Part shown: piece by piece, positions 38,206 to 48,930 of the stretch
Layout of the letters: each line of letters starts with the position of its first letter
Numbering within the stretch: the stretch's first letter is position 1
Assembly: GCA_902591415.1 (NCBI GenBank)
Contig: CACJAU010000002.1
Location: 1-64,000, forward strand
Direction: 5' to 3'
Source of the DNA: an uncultured Pelagibacteraceae bacterium
GTDB lineage: Bacteria; Pseudomonadota; Alphaproteobacteria; Pelagibacterales; Pelagibacteraceae
DNA: 64,000 nucleotides
Program-made: the position numbers and the translations under genes
The notes under the pieces: generated by a model
Told to the model about the DNA's origin: nothing
Seen by the model: the letters and a program-made list of their open reading frames with translations, nothing else
Database searches by the model: none

Positions 38206-38998
38206 TATCTTTTTTATTAATAAGACTCATTAATTCCTCGTGTATATTGGAATTAGTTGCTAAAATATTCTTTTTTAAAGGTAAGTTTTCATTTTCATCA
38301 AAAAAATTAACAAAACCTCCAGCCTCTTTTAAAATTATTATTCCTGCAGCAATATCCCAATAATTTATTTCTCTCTGCCAATAACCATCAAATCTTCCAC
38401 ACGCAACATATGCAATATCGAGAGCCGCACTTCCAAATTTTCTGACATTTGAGACATTATTTGATACTTTAATATATTCAGAAAAAATTTTTTCTCTTAT
38501 TTTACTGTCCCCTTTAGGTCCACCAGTTACAATTATTGAGTCTTTTAGTTTTTTTTTATTAGAGGCTCTTATTCTTGAATTATTCAAGTAAGCACCGTTC
38601 CCTTTTTCTGCACAGAACATTTCATTCAATATTGGGTTAAAAATTACTCCACACTTAATCTCACCATCTTCTTCATATCCAATTGAAATAGCAAATTGAG
38701 GAATACCATTTAAAAAATTCATCGTGCCATCTATTGGATCTATAATCCATTTATTATTTAAATTTGATTTATTAATTATTCCCGTTTCTTCAGTTATTAT
38801 CCCATAATCAGGATGTGCTTTTTGCAATTCTTCAATTAATATTCTTTCTGTTCTTTTGTCAGCTGACGAAACAAAGTCTCCTGGACCTTTTGATGAAACT
38901 TGTAAATTTTCAAGTTCCCCAAAATCTCTGATTAAAGATCTCGAAGCTTTCATACAAGCTTTTGTAATTAAATTGATTTGAGGAGAATTTAATCTCAT
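38198..38998 (-). CDS. suhB: Inositol monophosphatase family protein
   Basis: [72 protein letters not shown]. Confidence 0.93.
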   Translation of the reverse strand: MRLNSPQINLITKACMKASRSLIRDFGELENLQVSSKGPGDFVSSADKRTERILIEELQKAHPDYGIITEETGIINKSNLNNKWIIDPIDGTMNFLNGIPQFAISIGYEEDGEIKCGVIFNPILNEMFCAEKGNGAYLNNSRIRASNKKKLKDSIIVTGGPKGDSKIREKIFSEYIKVSNNVSNVRKFGSAALDIAYVACGRFDGYWQREINYWDIAAGIIILKEAGGFVNFFDENENLPLKKNILATNSNIHEELMSLINKKDIE

Positions 38999-39561
38999 TA
39001 ATTTACTCTTTTTACATATTCCAATGTTCGAGTATCAATTATAATTTTCTCTCCACTTTCAATAAATGGAGGAACATTAATCTTAATACCACAATCAAGC
39101 AAAGCTGGTTTATAAGATGATGAGGCAGTTTGGTTTTTGATAGCAGCATCAGTTGTTTCAATTTTACACTCTATGTTATTTGGTAATTCCATTGAAATTG
39201 GTTTTTCATCCATGAATGATATTGTTACTTCTAAATTTTCTTTTAAAAGTTTAAATTTTTCTCCAGTGATTGATTTTGGAATTTCAACTTGTTCGAAGGT
39301 TTTGTTATCCATAAAATGACAGCTATCACCATCTAAATATAAAAAATTAAATTTTTTTTCATCTACTTCAGCTTTTTCTACTGTTTCACTTGATCTAAAT
39401 CTCTCGTTTAATTTTGTACCCTTAAGAACACTTTTTAATTCAACTTGATTAAATGCACCTCCTTTTCCAGGTTTTACATGTTGAGTCTTTAAAACATTCC
39501 AAAAATCATTTTTATGTTCTATTATCATTCCTGGTTTAATTTCATTAGCCGTAATTTTCAT
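38998..39561 (-). CDS. efp: Elongation factor P
   Basis: ANEIKPGMIIEHKNDFWNVLKTQHVKPGKGGAFNQVELKSVLKGTKLNERFRS. Confidence 0.95.
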   Translation of the reverse strand: MKITANEIKPGMIIEHKNDFWNVLKTQHVKPGKGGAFNQVELKSVLKGTKLNERFRSSETVEKAEVDEKKFNFLYLDGDSCHFMDNKTFEQVEIPKSITGEKFKLLKENLEVTISFMDEKPISMELPNNIECKIETTDAAIKNQTASSSYKPALLDCGIKINVPPFIESGEKIIIDTRTLEYVKRVN

Positions 39562-40160
39562 TTAAATTTCCTAATAGCAAATTCTGGTTTTAATTTTGGG
39601 TTATCCCAAATATAACTTGATAATGCAATATATTTAGCTCCCGCAAATATCAATTTTTTATAATTAAAATTGTTAATTCCACCGATTGCTATAATAGGTT
39701 TCTTAATATTTTTTTTGGCCCATCTTAATGTAGTAAGTTTTGCATTCTTTGCACCAGGTTTAAGTTTTGATCTAAAAAATGATCCAAACGCAATATAATC
39801 TGCTTTTTCTTCAACCGCATTTTTTGCAAGGATTTTAGAATTGTGACATGTAATTCCTAAAATTCTTGATTTGAGTTTTTTTCTAGCAATTTTAAATGTT
39901 CCATCATTTTGGCCCATATGACACCCGTCAGCTTTAATTTTGTAAGCTAAAATAAAATTATCATTAATTATAAATTTTACATTATGCTTTGAAGTAATTT
40001 TTTTAATTTTTTTCGCAATCTTCAAATAATCATTAAATTTTATATTTTTTAATCTTAATTGGAAAAATTTAACATTTTTATGAGACAAAACCTTATCTAA
40101 ATCAGAGTAAAAATTCTTTTTTATTTTACTTGGTGAAATTAAATAAACTAATTTCTTCAA
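39558..40160 (-). CDS. thiE: Thiamine phosphate synthase-like protein
   Basis: FFQLRLKNIKFNDYLKIAKKI; FIINDNFILAYKIKADGCHMGQNDG; ILGITCHNSKILAKNAVEEKADYIAFGSFF; PIIAIGGINNFN. Confidence 0.85.
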   Translation of the reverse strand: MKKLVYLISPSKIKKNFYSDLDKVLSHKNVKFFQLRLKNIKFNDYLKIAKKIKKITSKHNVKFIINDNFILAYKIKADGCHMGQNDGTFKIARKKLKSRILGITCHNSKILAKNAVEEKADYIAFGSFFRSKLKPGAKNAKLTTLRWAKKNIKKPIIAIGGINNFNYKKLIFAGAKYIALSSYIWDNPKLKPEFAIRKFK

Positions 40161-40165
40161 TTGAT

Positions 40166-41182
40166 TTAAGCTGCAGATTCTTTCTCTGAATCTTCAGTCC
40201 ATTCCCCTTTTGAGGAAAGACCATTCATTTTAGCTCTATGATTAAAAGCTTTTTGAATATTTTCTAAATTCTCTTGATTTTTTCCAAATTCTTTTAAAGC
40301 ACTTGCCTGCAATCCTCTTCCATATGAAAAAGTTATTAAAAAATTACTATCATTAATTTTATTAATCTCGTTCAAATTTTTACTTGACTCAACTTCAGAC
40401 TGTCCACCAGAAAGAAAGGCAATTCCAGGAACATCTTCTGGAACATTTTTTTTCAAACAATCTAATGTTTTTTTAGCAATTTCTTCAGCGCTAGCTTTAT
40501 CTTTGCATTCAGAGCCAGGTATTATCATATTAGGTTTTAACACAGTTCCTTTTAAATCAACTTTATGAATTTTAAGTTCATTATAACACTCATTAAGTAC
40601 AGCAGTTGTTACTTGGTAGCATTTATCAATGTTATGTGAACCTTCCATTAAAACCTCTGGCTCAACTATTGGAACCATTTTAGCTTCTTGAACTAAAGCT
40701 GCATATCTTGCTAAAGCGTGTGCATTTGATTTGATTGATTGAGCTGAGGGAAATTCGTTTGAAATTTTATAAACAGCTCTCCATTTTGTAAATCTTGCAC
40801 CTAAATCGTAATACTCTTTTAATCTTTCACGTAAACCATCTAAACCCTCAGTAATAGTTTCTGTATTAGACCCAGCTAGTGGTTTAGCGCCTTTATCAAC
40901 TTTTATTCCTGGAACAGCCCCATGCTTTGAGATTAGTTCTGGAATTGAAGGACCTAAAGTCGTTTTTTGTCTTATAGTTTCATCAAATAAGATTACACCT
41001 CCAATATAATCTTTCATTGCACTTGAATTAAAAAGAGTTTGCCTAAAATTTAGTCTATTTTTTTCTATGTTTTCTACATTTATACTTTTAAATCTTTTTG
41101 CTATTGTGCCTGTGCTTTCGTCTGCGGCTAGTATTCCTTTTCCTTTAGCACACATTTTTTTTGCAATTTCATTTAATGTCAT
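40166..41182 (-). CDS. fba: Fructose-bisphosphate aldolase class I
   Basis: GKGILAADESTGTIAKRF; GAVPGIKVDKGAKPLAG; VPIVEPEVLMEGSHNIDKC; LSGGQSEVESSKNLN. Confidence 0.95.
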   Translation of the reverse strand: MTLNEIAKKMCAKGKGILAADESTGTIAKRFKSINVENIEKNRLNFRQTLFNSSAMKDYIGGVILFDETIRQKTTLGPSIPELISKHGAVPGIKVDKGAKPLAGSNTETITEGLDGLRERLKEYYDLGARFTKWRAVYKISNEFPSAQSIKSNAHALARYAALVQEAKMVPIVEPEVLMEGSHNIDKCYQVTTAVLNECYNELKIHKVDLKGTVLKPNMIIPGSECKDKASAEEIAKKTLDCLKKNVPEDVPGIAFLSGGQSEVESSKNLNEINKINDSNFLITFSYGRGLQASALKEFGKNQENLENIQKAFNHRAKMNGLSSKGEWTEDSEKESAA

Positions 41183-41191
41183 AGCAATTAT

Positions 41192-42385
41192 TTATTTTAA
41201 AACACTTATGCCAGGCAAGTCTTTTCCCTCCAAGTACTCTAAAAATGCACCTCCTGCTGTTGATAAGTGTGAGAAAGAAAGTTCGCTTTTACTTTTATTA
41301 ATTGAAGCAAGTGTATCTCCACCACCAATAACAGAAATTAAAGAGTTCCCGATAGTATTTTTTGAGATATTTTCTGCAATTGAAAGAGTGCCTTTAGAAA
41401 AATTTTCATTTTCAAAGTAACCTGCCGGCCCATTCCAAAGAACTGTATTAGATTGGTCTATTTTTTTATTTATATTTTTAATTGTTTTCTCACCAATATC
41501 CAAAATGATTTCATTATCTTTTATTTCACCAAGATTTTTATTTTTTCCCAATCCTTCAAAATTTTTCCCCACCATACAATCTTCGGGTATTAATATTTCA
41601 CAATTATTTTCTTTAGCTTTTTTATAGATTCCATCAATTATTTCTTTCGTATTTTTCTCTATTAATGATTTTCCAACTTTAAAATTTTTATAAACAAAAA
41701 AATTATTAGCCATAGCCCCTACAATAATTAGACTATTAACTTTTTCTACAAGACTTGTAATAACATTAATTTTTGTCGAAATTTTAGATCCACCTATTAT
41801 ACAGGTAACTGGTTCTTTTTTGTTTTCTATTACAAGTTTTATCGCAGAAATTTCTTTTTTAAGTAATGGGCCAGCATAACTTTTTTTTATAAATTTTGTA
41901 ATATTATGTACAGATGCTTGTTTTCTGTGAGAACATGAAAATGCATCATTTATAAAAATATCTCCAAGCTCTCCCAATTTTCTTGAAAAACCTTCATCAT
42001 CTTCGATTTCTCCTTTAAAATATCTAATATTTTCAATCAGCATAACTTCGCCTTCTTTCAAGTATGAAAATTTTTCTTTTGTTTCCTCGTTTAAAACTCC
42101 TTTAAAAAAATAGACATTAGTTTTTAGCGAATTTTTAAGATGTTTAAAAATAGGCAATAAAGATAATTCAGGCACCTCAATTCCTTTTGGTCGACCTAGA
42201 TGACTTATAATTATGATTTTTGCTTTTTTTTCAATTAGTCTATTAATAAACGGCAAGCATAATGTTATCCTAGTGTCGTCTAAAATTTTTTTATTTTTTA
42301 TTGGAACATTTAAGTCTAGTCTAAGAATTATTTTTTTATTTTTAATTTCTAAATTATCAGGAAAAAAATTTATTTTACCCATCAA
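41192..42385 (-). CDS. pgk: Phosphoglycerate kinase
   Basis: KKIILRLDLNVPIKNKKILDDTRI; IIISHLGRPKG; IGGSKISTKINVI; VLWNGPAGYFE; VIGGGDTLASI. Confidence 0.96.
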   Translation of the reverse strand: MMGKINFFPDNLEIKNKKIILRLDLNVPIKNKKILDDTRITLCLPFINRLIEKKAKIIIISHLGRPKGIEVPELSLLPIFKHLKNSLKTNVYFFKGVLNEETKEKFSYLKEGEVMLIENIRYFKGEIEDDEGFSRKLGELGDIFINDAFSCSHRKQASVHNITKFIKKSYAGPLLKKEISAIKLVIENKKEPVTCIIGGSKISTKINVITSLVEKVNSLIIVGAMANNFFVYKNFKVGKSLIEKNTKEIIDGIYKKAKENNCEILIPEDCMVGKNFEGLGKNKNLGEIKDNEIILDIGEKTIKNINKKIDQSNTVLWNGPAGYFENENFSKGTLSIAENISKNTIGNSLISVIGGGDTLASINKSKSELSFSHLSTAGGAFLEYLEGKDLPGISVLK

Positions 42386-42391
42386 CTTTTA

Positions 42392-44374
42392 TTATTCTCT
42401 TAATTTTTTTTGGATAAAATTTGTTATATCTTCCTCTGATAACTTAAAATGTTTGTAAACGTCTTTATAAGGAGCACTTTCACCAAATTTATCTATACCC
42501 AAATTTAGACCATTATTTTTGATGTATTTATGCCAGGGCATTATACTTCCGGCTTCAATTGTTACAATTAGTGAATTTTCTTCTAAAATATTTTTACGAT
42601 AGTCTTCAGGTTGTTTGTCAAAAAGTTCTATGCAAGGCATTGAGACGACTTTTGAATGAATATTATTTTCTTTGAGCCTTTCTTGAACATTTAATGCAAG
42701 CTCTAATTCTGTTCCAGAAGCAATTAAAGTTACATTGCTTTCATGTGAAGTTAAATTTATTGTATAACCTCCTTTTTCACACATATTCTCCTTAGAATTT
42801 TTTGGATTGATGTATGGAACTTTTTGTCTTGATAAAACAATTGCGCTTGGAGTATTTTTACTTTTTAAAGCAATTTCCCAACACTCGTAAGTTTCATTAA
42901 TATCTGCCGGTCTAAAAACATTTAAATTTGGTATAGCTCGTAATCCAGCTAGTTGTTCAATGGGCTGGTGGGTAGGACCATCTTCTCCAAGACCTATAGA
43001 GTCGTGTGAAAATACATAAATTACTTTGAGACCCATTAAAGCGGAAAGTCTTATTGAAGGTTTACAGTAATCTGAAAAAATCAAAAAAGTTCCCCCGTAT
43101 GGTATTATACCTCCATAAAGAGCTAAACCATTCATAATTGCTGCCATTCCGTGTTCTCTAACTCCGTAATGAATATAATTACCATTAAAATTTTTAGAAT
43201 TGATGATTTTTGAATTATTTGTTTTTGTATTATTAGAGCCACTTAAATCTGCAGATCCACCTATTAATTGAGGTAGAAGAGCTGAAATTTTTTCAATAGC
43301 TGCCATCGAGCATTGTCTTGTTGCTAAAGATGGTTTTGTCTCAAAATGTTTCTCCTTTTCTTGTTGAATTAAATTTTCTAGTCCAGTTAGGTCTAATTCG
43401 TTATAAATTTTTTCAAGTTCATTTTTAATTTTAGGATTCTTTTTATTAATTATTTCTATCCATTTGTTTTCTAAGATCTTACCCTTGTTACCTATTTCCC
43501 TCCATTCATTAAGAATTTCACTTGGTATTTCAAATGGTTGACTGTTCCATTTTAGTTTTTTTCTTACTAGAGATATTTCATCATCTCCCAATGGAGAGCC
43601 GTGAGAAGAAGCCTTTCCAGATTTATTTGGCGAGCCATAACCTATTATAGTTTTACAAGAAATTAAAGTAGGCCTATTAGATTTTGAAGCTTTAAAAATA
43701 GCCTTTGATATTTGTTTCTCATCATGACCATTAATATTTAAAAAGTTCCAACCATAAGATTCAAATCTTTTTTTATAATTGTCCGAAACACTTAATGCTG
43801 TAGATCCGTCGATTGAAATTTGATTATTATCAAAAAAAATCACTAGATTTTTTAATCTTAGATGGCCGGCTAAGCTCATTGCTTCATGGCTGATTCCTTC
43901 CATTAGATCGCCGTCACTGGCAATCACATAAGTTTTGTTGTTAATTATTGAAGATCCAAGTTTTTTTCTAAAAATTTCTTCTGCAATCGCCATTCCAACT
44001 GCATTTCCTAAACCTTGTCCTAGTGGACCAGTAGTAGTTTCAATCCCAGATCCTTTTTTATACTCGGGGTGACCTGCACAAATAGAGTTTAATTGTCTAA
44101 AATTTTTTATATCTTCAATTTGAACACTTTTGTAACCGGTAAGGTAAAGCAAAGAGTAAAGTAACATTGAACCGTGTCCTGCGGATAAAATAAATCTATC
44201 TCGATTGACCCAGTTAGGATTTTCAGGATTAAACCTCAGGTGGTATTTAAATAAGACAGTCGCAACATCTGCCATACCCATGGGCATTCCTGGATGCCCC
44301 GAGTTAGCTTTTTGAACAGCATCAATCGATAAAAATCTAATTGCGTTTGATAATTGATTAAATTTAACACTCAC
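42392..44374 (-). CDS. tkt: Transketolase
   Basis: [76 protein letters not shown]. Confidence 0.97.
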   Translation of the reverse strand: MSVKFNQLSNAIRFLSIDAVQKANSGHPGMPMGMADVATVLFKYHLRFNPENPNWVNRDRFILSAGHGSMLLYSLLYLTGYKSVQIEDIKNFRQLNSICAGHPEYKKGSGIETTTGPLGQGLGNAVGMAIAEEIFRKKLGSSIINNKTYVIASDGDLMEGISHEAMSLAGHLRLKNLVIFFDNNQISIDGSTALSVSDNYKKRFESYGWNFLNINGHDEKQISKAIFKASKSNRPTLISCKTIIGYGSPNKSGKASSHGSPLGDDEISLVRKKLKWNSQPFEIPSEILNEWREIGNKGKILENKWIEIINKKNPKIKNELEKIYNELDLTGLENLIQQEKEKHFETKPSLATRQCSMAAIEKISALLPQLIGGSADLSGSNNTKTNNSKIINSKNFNGNYIHYGVREHGMAAIMNGLALYGGIIPYGGTFLIFSDYCKPSIRLSALMGLKVIYVFSHDSIGLGEDGPTHQPIEQLAGLRAIPNLNVFRPADINETYECWEIALKSKNTPSAIVLSRQKVPYINPKNSKENMCEKGGYTINLTSHESNVTLIASGTELELALNVQERLKENNIHSKVVSMPCIELFDKQPEDYRKNILEENSLIVTIEAGSIMPWHKYIKNNGLNLGIDKFGESAPYKDVYKHFKLSEEDITNFIQKKLRE

Positions 44375-44432
44375 TTTTAATTACCTATATAGACTTAAAC
44401 TAACTATATCAATAATATGCTATAAAAACTTT

Positions 44433-44756
44433 ATGAACAATTTTGAAAAGAAAGAACAAAATTTAAACCAACTAATTGATAAACTAAATTCAATTTCTTT
44501 AAGTTATTCACAGCCAAATTATGAGCTTGAAAAAATCAAAACTGAGAAAAATGAATTAGCCAATAAAAAAATAGAAATTGAAAAAAAAAATGAGGAATTG
44601 ATGAGGGAGCATAAGTATTTAAAAGAAAAAATTAAAACATTACAATTGGAGATAAGTAAAAAAACTGAACTTGAAGAAAAATTTAACCAAGACATTGAAG
44701 AATTAAGCCAAGAAACAGAAAATTTAGTTAGTGAGATTGATAAATGGCAAATGTAA
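44433..44756 (+). CDS. Coiled-coil protein (DUF4164-like)
   Basis: Heptad-rich Lys/Glu sequence directly upstream of zapA with a 13-nt overlap. Confidence 0.6.
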   Translation: MNNFEKKEQNLNQLIDKLNSISLSYSQPNYELEKIKTEKNELANKKIEIEKKNEELMREHKYLKEKIKTLQLEISKKTELEEKFNQDIEELSQETENLVSEIDKWQM

Positions 44757-45190
44757 ACATTAAGTTTAATAACAAAGATTATCTCCTGTCATGTGATGAC
44801 GGCCAAGAGGAGTCATTAAAAAAATTAACTAAATTTTTAGATAAAAAATATTCTGAACTAAAGGATAAATTAGGAAATATTGGTGAAAATAAATTATTGT
44901 TGATTACAACAATCCAGTTGATAGATGAGTACTTTGATCTAAAACAAAAAGTAACTGATCAGAAAAAAAAACTTGATGAAATATCAAATAAATTTAAGGA
45001 AATTAAATCACTAGCAATCAAGTACAAAGAAGATAAAGATGATGAAATAAAAAAGTTAAATATTAAATTAGATAACTTTAAAAAAACCATTGAAGAAAAC
45101 AATAATTTATATGAGACAATGCTTGATAAAACAACTCAATCATTGGAGAAAATAATTTCTAATACAGAATCGCTGTCCAAAATACAGTAG
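44744..45190 (+). CDS. zapA: Cell division protein ZapA
   Basis: ANVNIKFNNKDYLLSCDDGQEESLKKLTKFLDKKYSEL; LLLITTIQLIDEYFDLK. Confidence 0.85.
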   Translation: MANVNIKFNNKDYLLSCDDGQEESLKKLTKFLDKKYSELKDKLGNIGENKLLLITTIQLIDEYFDLKQKVTDQKKKLDEISNKFKEIKSLAIKYKEDKDDEIKKLNIKLDNFKKTIEENNNLYETMLDKTTQSLEKIISNTESLSKIQ

Positions 45191-45739
45191 ATGCAACAAA
45201 AAAATAAATTAAGAAAAAAATATTTTAATTTGAGAAAAAAAAAATATTTTAAGATTAATAAGAATTTTTTTTTACCATTAGTTAAAATGTTAAAAAAGAA
45301 AAATAAAAAATTTTTAAAATTTGGTATTTATTATCCCTCAAATTTTGAGGTTGATGTACTTCAAATGTTAGAAAACAGTTTTTTTAACAAAAAAATTATT
45401 TTACTTCCAGTAGTTGAACATGATAATCAAATGAATTTTTTTTCATGGAAAAAAAATCAAGTTCTATTTGTAAATAAATTTGGTATGGTAGAACCTGAAA
45501 AAACAATAACAAAAATTCCCGATATATTGATAGTTCCAATTTTGGCTTTTGATAATAATAAATTTCGATTGGGTTACGGAAAAGGTTTTTACGATCGTTA
45601 TCTAAATAAATATTTAAAAAAATTTAAAAATATTTTAACCGTGGGTGTTGCTTTTTCGTTTCAAAAATATAATAAGCTTCCAACAGATAAAAATGATGTG
45701 AAACTAAATTATATTATAACGGAAAAAGGAATCTTTTAA
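45191..45739 (+). CDS. 5-formyltetrahydrofolate cyclo-ligase
   Basis: PDILIVPILAFDNNKFRLGYGKGFYDRYL; ILTVGVAFSFQ. Confidence 0.9.
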   Translation: MQQKNKLRKKYFNLRKKKYFKINKNFFLPLVKMLKKKNKKFLKFGIYYPSNFEVDVLQMLENSFFNKKIILLPVVEHDNQMNFFSWKKNQVLFVNKFGMVEPEKTITKIPDILIVPILAFDNNKFRLGYGKGFYDRYLNKYLKKFKNILTVGVAFSFQKYNKLPTDKNDVKLNYIITEKGIF

Positions 45740-46545
45740 TGAAAATATTAATTTTGGGTGATGTGATGGGCGCTTCAGGTAGAAAAGTAATCAAAAATAA
45801 ACTTCCTCAATTAATTAAAGACAAAGATATAAATTTTGTTATTGCCAATGGTGAAAATGCTTCAGATGATGGCAGAGGTTTAACTGAGGAAATAGTAAAG
45901 GAATTTTTCAACTTCGGTGTTGATGTAGTAACTTCAGGAAATCATATTTGGGATAAGCAAGAAATAATTAATTACATAGAGAAAGAAAAAAGACTTTTGA
46001 GACCAGCTAATCTTGCTGAAGGTTCTCCAGGAAGAGGATTTGAAATCTATTTTTCAAAAAACAAAAAATATAAAATAGGAGTAATAAATCTTATGGGAAA
46101 TGTATTTATGAGAAAAACTAGTGATGTATTCCAAGAAGCTGAAAAATTAAAAAAAAAAATTATTTTGAAAAAAGATGTAGATTTTTTAGTAGTTGATTTT
46201 CATGGTGAGATAACAAGTGAAAAAATGGCAACTGGACATTTTTTTGATGGTATTGCTACTTGCGTTGTTGGAACGCATACTCACGTCCCGACAGCAGATA
46301 CTCGAATTTTAGATAAAGGCACTGCATATCAGACTGATATTGGAATGTGTGGTGATTATAATTCTGTCATTGGTATGAATAAAGAAAATTCAATCAAAAG
46401 ATTTTTAAAAAATAAAGACGCTTTAAAACACTTTCCAGCAGAGGGTGAAGGTACTTTATCTGGTTTAATTGTTGAAACTAATACAGAAACAGGTCTAGCC
46501 AAAAATGTTAATAGATTAATTGATGGAGGAAGTTTAGTAAACTAA
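45739..46545 (+). CDS. YmdB-family metallophosphoesterase
   Basis: ILILGDVMGASGRKVI; VIANGENASDDGRGLTEEIVKEFFNFGVDVVTSGNHIWDKQEI; VVGTHTHVPTADTRIL. Confidence 0.92.
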   Translation: MKILILGDVMGASGRKVIKNKLPQLIKDKDINFVIANGENASDDGRGLTEEIVKEFFNFGVDVVTSGNHIWDKQEIINYIEKEKRLLRPANLAEGSPGRGFEIYFSKNKKYKIGVINLMGNVFMRKTSDVFQEAEKLKKKIILKKDVDFLVVDFHGEITSEKMATGHFFDGIATCVVGTHTHVPTADTRILDKGTAYQTDIGMCGDYNSVIGMNKENSIKRFLKNKDALKHFPAEGEGTLSGLIVETNTETGLAKNVNRLIDGGSLVN

Positions 46546-46547
46546 AT

Positions 46548-47276
46548 ATGGCAGGACATTCACATTGGGCAGGTATAAAACATAAAAAGGGAAGAGCTGA
46601 CAAAGAAAGGGCAAAAATATTTTCTAAGCTTTCTAGAGAAATTACAGTTGCTGCGAAATTGGGTGACAAAGACCCAGATATGAATCCAAGATTAAGAACA
46701 GCTATACAAGCAGCTAAGCAAGCAAATATGCCAAAAGATAATATTTCAAGAGCAATAAGCAAATCAGAAATGAGTGGAGATAAAAATTATGAAAGTTTAA
46801 GATATGAAGGCTTTGGACCCTCTAACGTAGCATTAATTATTGAGACTTTAACAGATAATAAAAATAGATCAGCTTCTAGTATTAGAACTGTGTTACAAAA
46901 AAAAGGTGGAAGATTAGGGGAGTCTGGTTGTACAGCACATATGTTTACTAATTGTGGTATCCTTCACATTGATAAAATGAATATTAAAGAGGAAGAAATC
47001 TTTGAGATGGCGATTAATGCTGGCGCAAAAGATTGTTTAAGCCTTGATCAAATTTTTGAAATAGTTACTGAAAAAGAGGATTTTTACAAGATTAAAACAG
47101 AATTGGAAAAAAAAATAAATTCGTTTAGTTATTCAGCAATAGAATGGAGACCCATGAATTATATTGATGTAACCAAAGATCAAAAAGAACAATTAATAGA
47201 AGTTTTATCAGCTCTAGAGGAATTAGATGATGTTCAAACTATATTTACTAATGCAAACTTAAAAACTTTACAATAA
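46548..47276 (+). CDS. yebC: YebC/PmpR-family regulatory protein
   Basis: MAGHSHWAGIKHKKGRADKERAKIFSKLSREITVAAKLG. Confidence 0.96.
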   Translation: MAGHSHWAGIKHKKGRADKERAKIFSKLSREITVAAKLGDKDPDMNPRLRTAIQAAKQANMPKDNISRAISKSEMSGDKNYESLRYEGFGPSNVALIIETLTDNKNRSASSIRTVLQKKGGRLGESGCTAHMFTNCGILHIDKMNIKEEEIFEMAINAGAKDCLSLDQIFEIVTEKEDFYKIKTELEKKINSFSYSAIEWRPMNYIDVTKDQKEQLIEVLSALEELDDVQTIFTNANLKTLQ

Positions 47277-47767
47277 TGAAAATAATTGGGATTGACCCGG
47301 GATTAAGTGGAGCCATAGCAATTTTAGAAAATAACAAAGTTTTGAATATATTTGATATGCCGGTAATGTCTGAAGGAAAAAAAAATAAGAGACAATTAAA
47401 TAGTGCGCTTCTTGTAAACTTAATTAAAGAGAGTATTGGCAACTCCTCTGAAATATCAGTTGTGGTAGAACAAGTTAATGCTATGCCTGGTCAAGGCGTC
47501 ACTAGTATGTTTAACTTTGGCCAAACTTTTGGCGCTATTAAAGGCATTTGTGCTGCATTAGAGTTACCAATTTTCTTTGTAAGGCCCTCTAAATGGAAAA
47601 AACATTTTGAACTTATTAATTCTTCAAAAGATTCGAGCAGAACAAAAGTTATTGAAATGTACCCGAATTTGTCTAATCAGCTTGCAAAAAAAAAAGACGT
47701 CAATAAATCGGATGCTATTTTGATAGCTAGATTCTTTAGTGAAACAAGATTAACCAAAGAAAATTAA
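47276..47767 (+). CDS. RuvC-like Holliday-junction resolvase of phage-type sequence
   Basis: MKIIGIDPGLSGAIAIL; VVVEQVNAMPGQGVTSMFNFGQTFGAIKGICAAL; VRPSKWKKHF; KSDAILIARFF. Confidence 0.8.
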   Translation: MKIIGIDPGLSGAIAILENNKVLNIFDMPVMSEGKKNKRQLNSALLVNLIKESIGNSSEISVVVEQVNAMPGQGVTSMFNFGQTFGAIKGICAALELPIFFVRPSKWKKHFELINSSKDSSRTKVIEMYPNLSNQLAKKKDVNKSDAILIARFFSETRLTKEN

Positions 47768-47824
47768 ACCCAAATTAATTAATAACGCCAAATTCATGAC
47801 ACAATCTGAAAGTAATCAATTATC

Positions 47825-48505
47825 ATGGAACAGGATATAGCAACGCAAGTTGTAGGTTTAGGTGGTGCGACCGATTTTTCTTTATGGAAACTCTTTCTAA
47901 GAGCTGACTTTGTAGTAAAATTTGTAATAGTTCTTTTAATAGCTTGCTCAATTTTCTCATGGGCGTTGATATTTGATAAATTCAAATTATTTAAAAATAT
48001 AAATAAATCAATTGAGGATTTTGAAAAAAAATTTTGGAAAGCAAAATCTGCAGAAAGCTTTAGTAATAGTTTACCAGCGAACTCAAATGATCCAGCAGTA
48101 TTAATTTTTAAACTTGCAATGGCTGAATTATTAAAAACGAAAAGACAATCTTCTTCTGTTCAAGCGGCAAGAGTTGGAAGAGTTTTAGAAATTGCTACTG
48201 ACAATGAAATTAAAAAAGTTGAGAAAAACTTTACTTTTCTTGCAACAGTGGGATCAACAGCACCTTTTATAGGACTATTCGGAACAGTATGGGGAATTAT
48301 GAATTCTTTCCAATCTATCGCTATTTCTAGAAATACAAGTTTAGCAATTGTAGCTCCAGGTATAGCGGAAGCTCTCTTTGCTACTGCCTTAGGTTTGTTA
48401 GCGGCTATTCCAGCAGTAGTGGCATACAATAAATTTAATAACGACTCTCAAAAATACTTTTCTAGAATAGATAATTTTTCAAAAAGATTCTTATCAATAA
48501 TATAA
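47825..48505 (+). CDS. tolQ: Tol-Pal system protein TolQ
   Basis: FSWALIFDKFKLFKN; FLATVGSTAPFIGLFGTVWGIMNSFQSIAISRNTSLAIVAPGIAEALFATALGLLAAIPAVVAYN. Confidence 0.95.
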   Translation: MEQDIATQVVGLGGATDFSLWKLFLRADFVVKFVIVLLIACSIFSWALIFDKFKLFKNINKSIEDFEKKFWKAKSAESFSNSLPANSNDPAVLIFKLAMAELLKTKRQSSSVQAARVGRVLEIATDNEIKKVEKNFTFLATVGSTAPFIGLFGTVWGIMNSFQSIAISRNTSLAIVAPGIAEALFATALGLLAAIPAVVAYNKFNNDSQKYFSRIDNFSKRFLSII

Positions 48506-48508
48506 CAA

Positions 48509-48922
48509 ATGGGATTTAAATTTAATCGCTCGAGAAAGGAACCAATGAGTGAGATAAATGTTACCCCATTCGTAGATGTTATGTTAGTTCTTTTAATTAT
48601 TTTTATGGTCACCGCCCCTTTGTTAACAGTTGGTGTTCAAGTTGATTTGCCTGAATCCGCTGCAGATTCACTGCCTGATGATCAAGAACCTTTAACTCTA
48701 AGCATTAATTCAAAAGGTGAAATATATATTCAAGAACATCAGGTCACATATCAAAAAATGATACCGAAGTTATTGGCTATTGCAAAAAATAGAACTGATA
48801 CAAGGATTTATGTGAGAGGTGATAAAAATATTAATTACGGTAGAGTTCTAGAAGTAATGGGAACTTTATCAGGAGCTGGTTTTTCTAAGGTAGCTTTAAT
48901 ATCGGAACCTTATAAAAATTAG
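48509..48922 (+). CDS. tolR: Tol-Pal system protein TolR
   Basis: MSEINVTPFVDVMLVLLIIFMVTAPLLTVGVQVDLPES. Confidence 0.96.
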   Translation: MGFKFNRSRKEPMSEINVTPFVDVMLVLLIIFMVTAPLLTVGVQVDLPESAADSLPDDQEPLTLSINSKGEIYIQEHQVTYQKMIPKLLAIAKNRTDTRIYVRGDKNINYGRVLEVMGTLSGAGFSKVALISEPYKN

Positions 48923-48930
48923 GATGATTT

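Noticed and set aside
45185-45195. Possible 6S RNA between zapA and the 5-formyl-THF cyclo-ligase gene, where it often sits
   Set aside because: The genes are directly adjacent (45190/45191), leaving no space for it.
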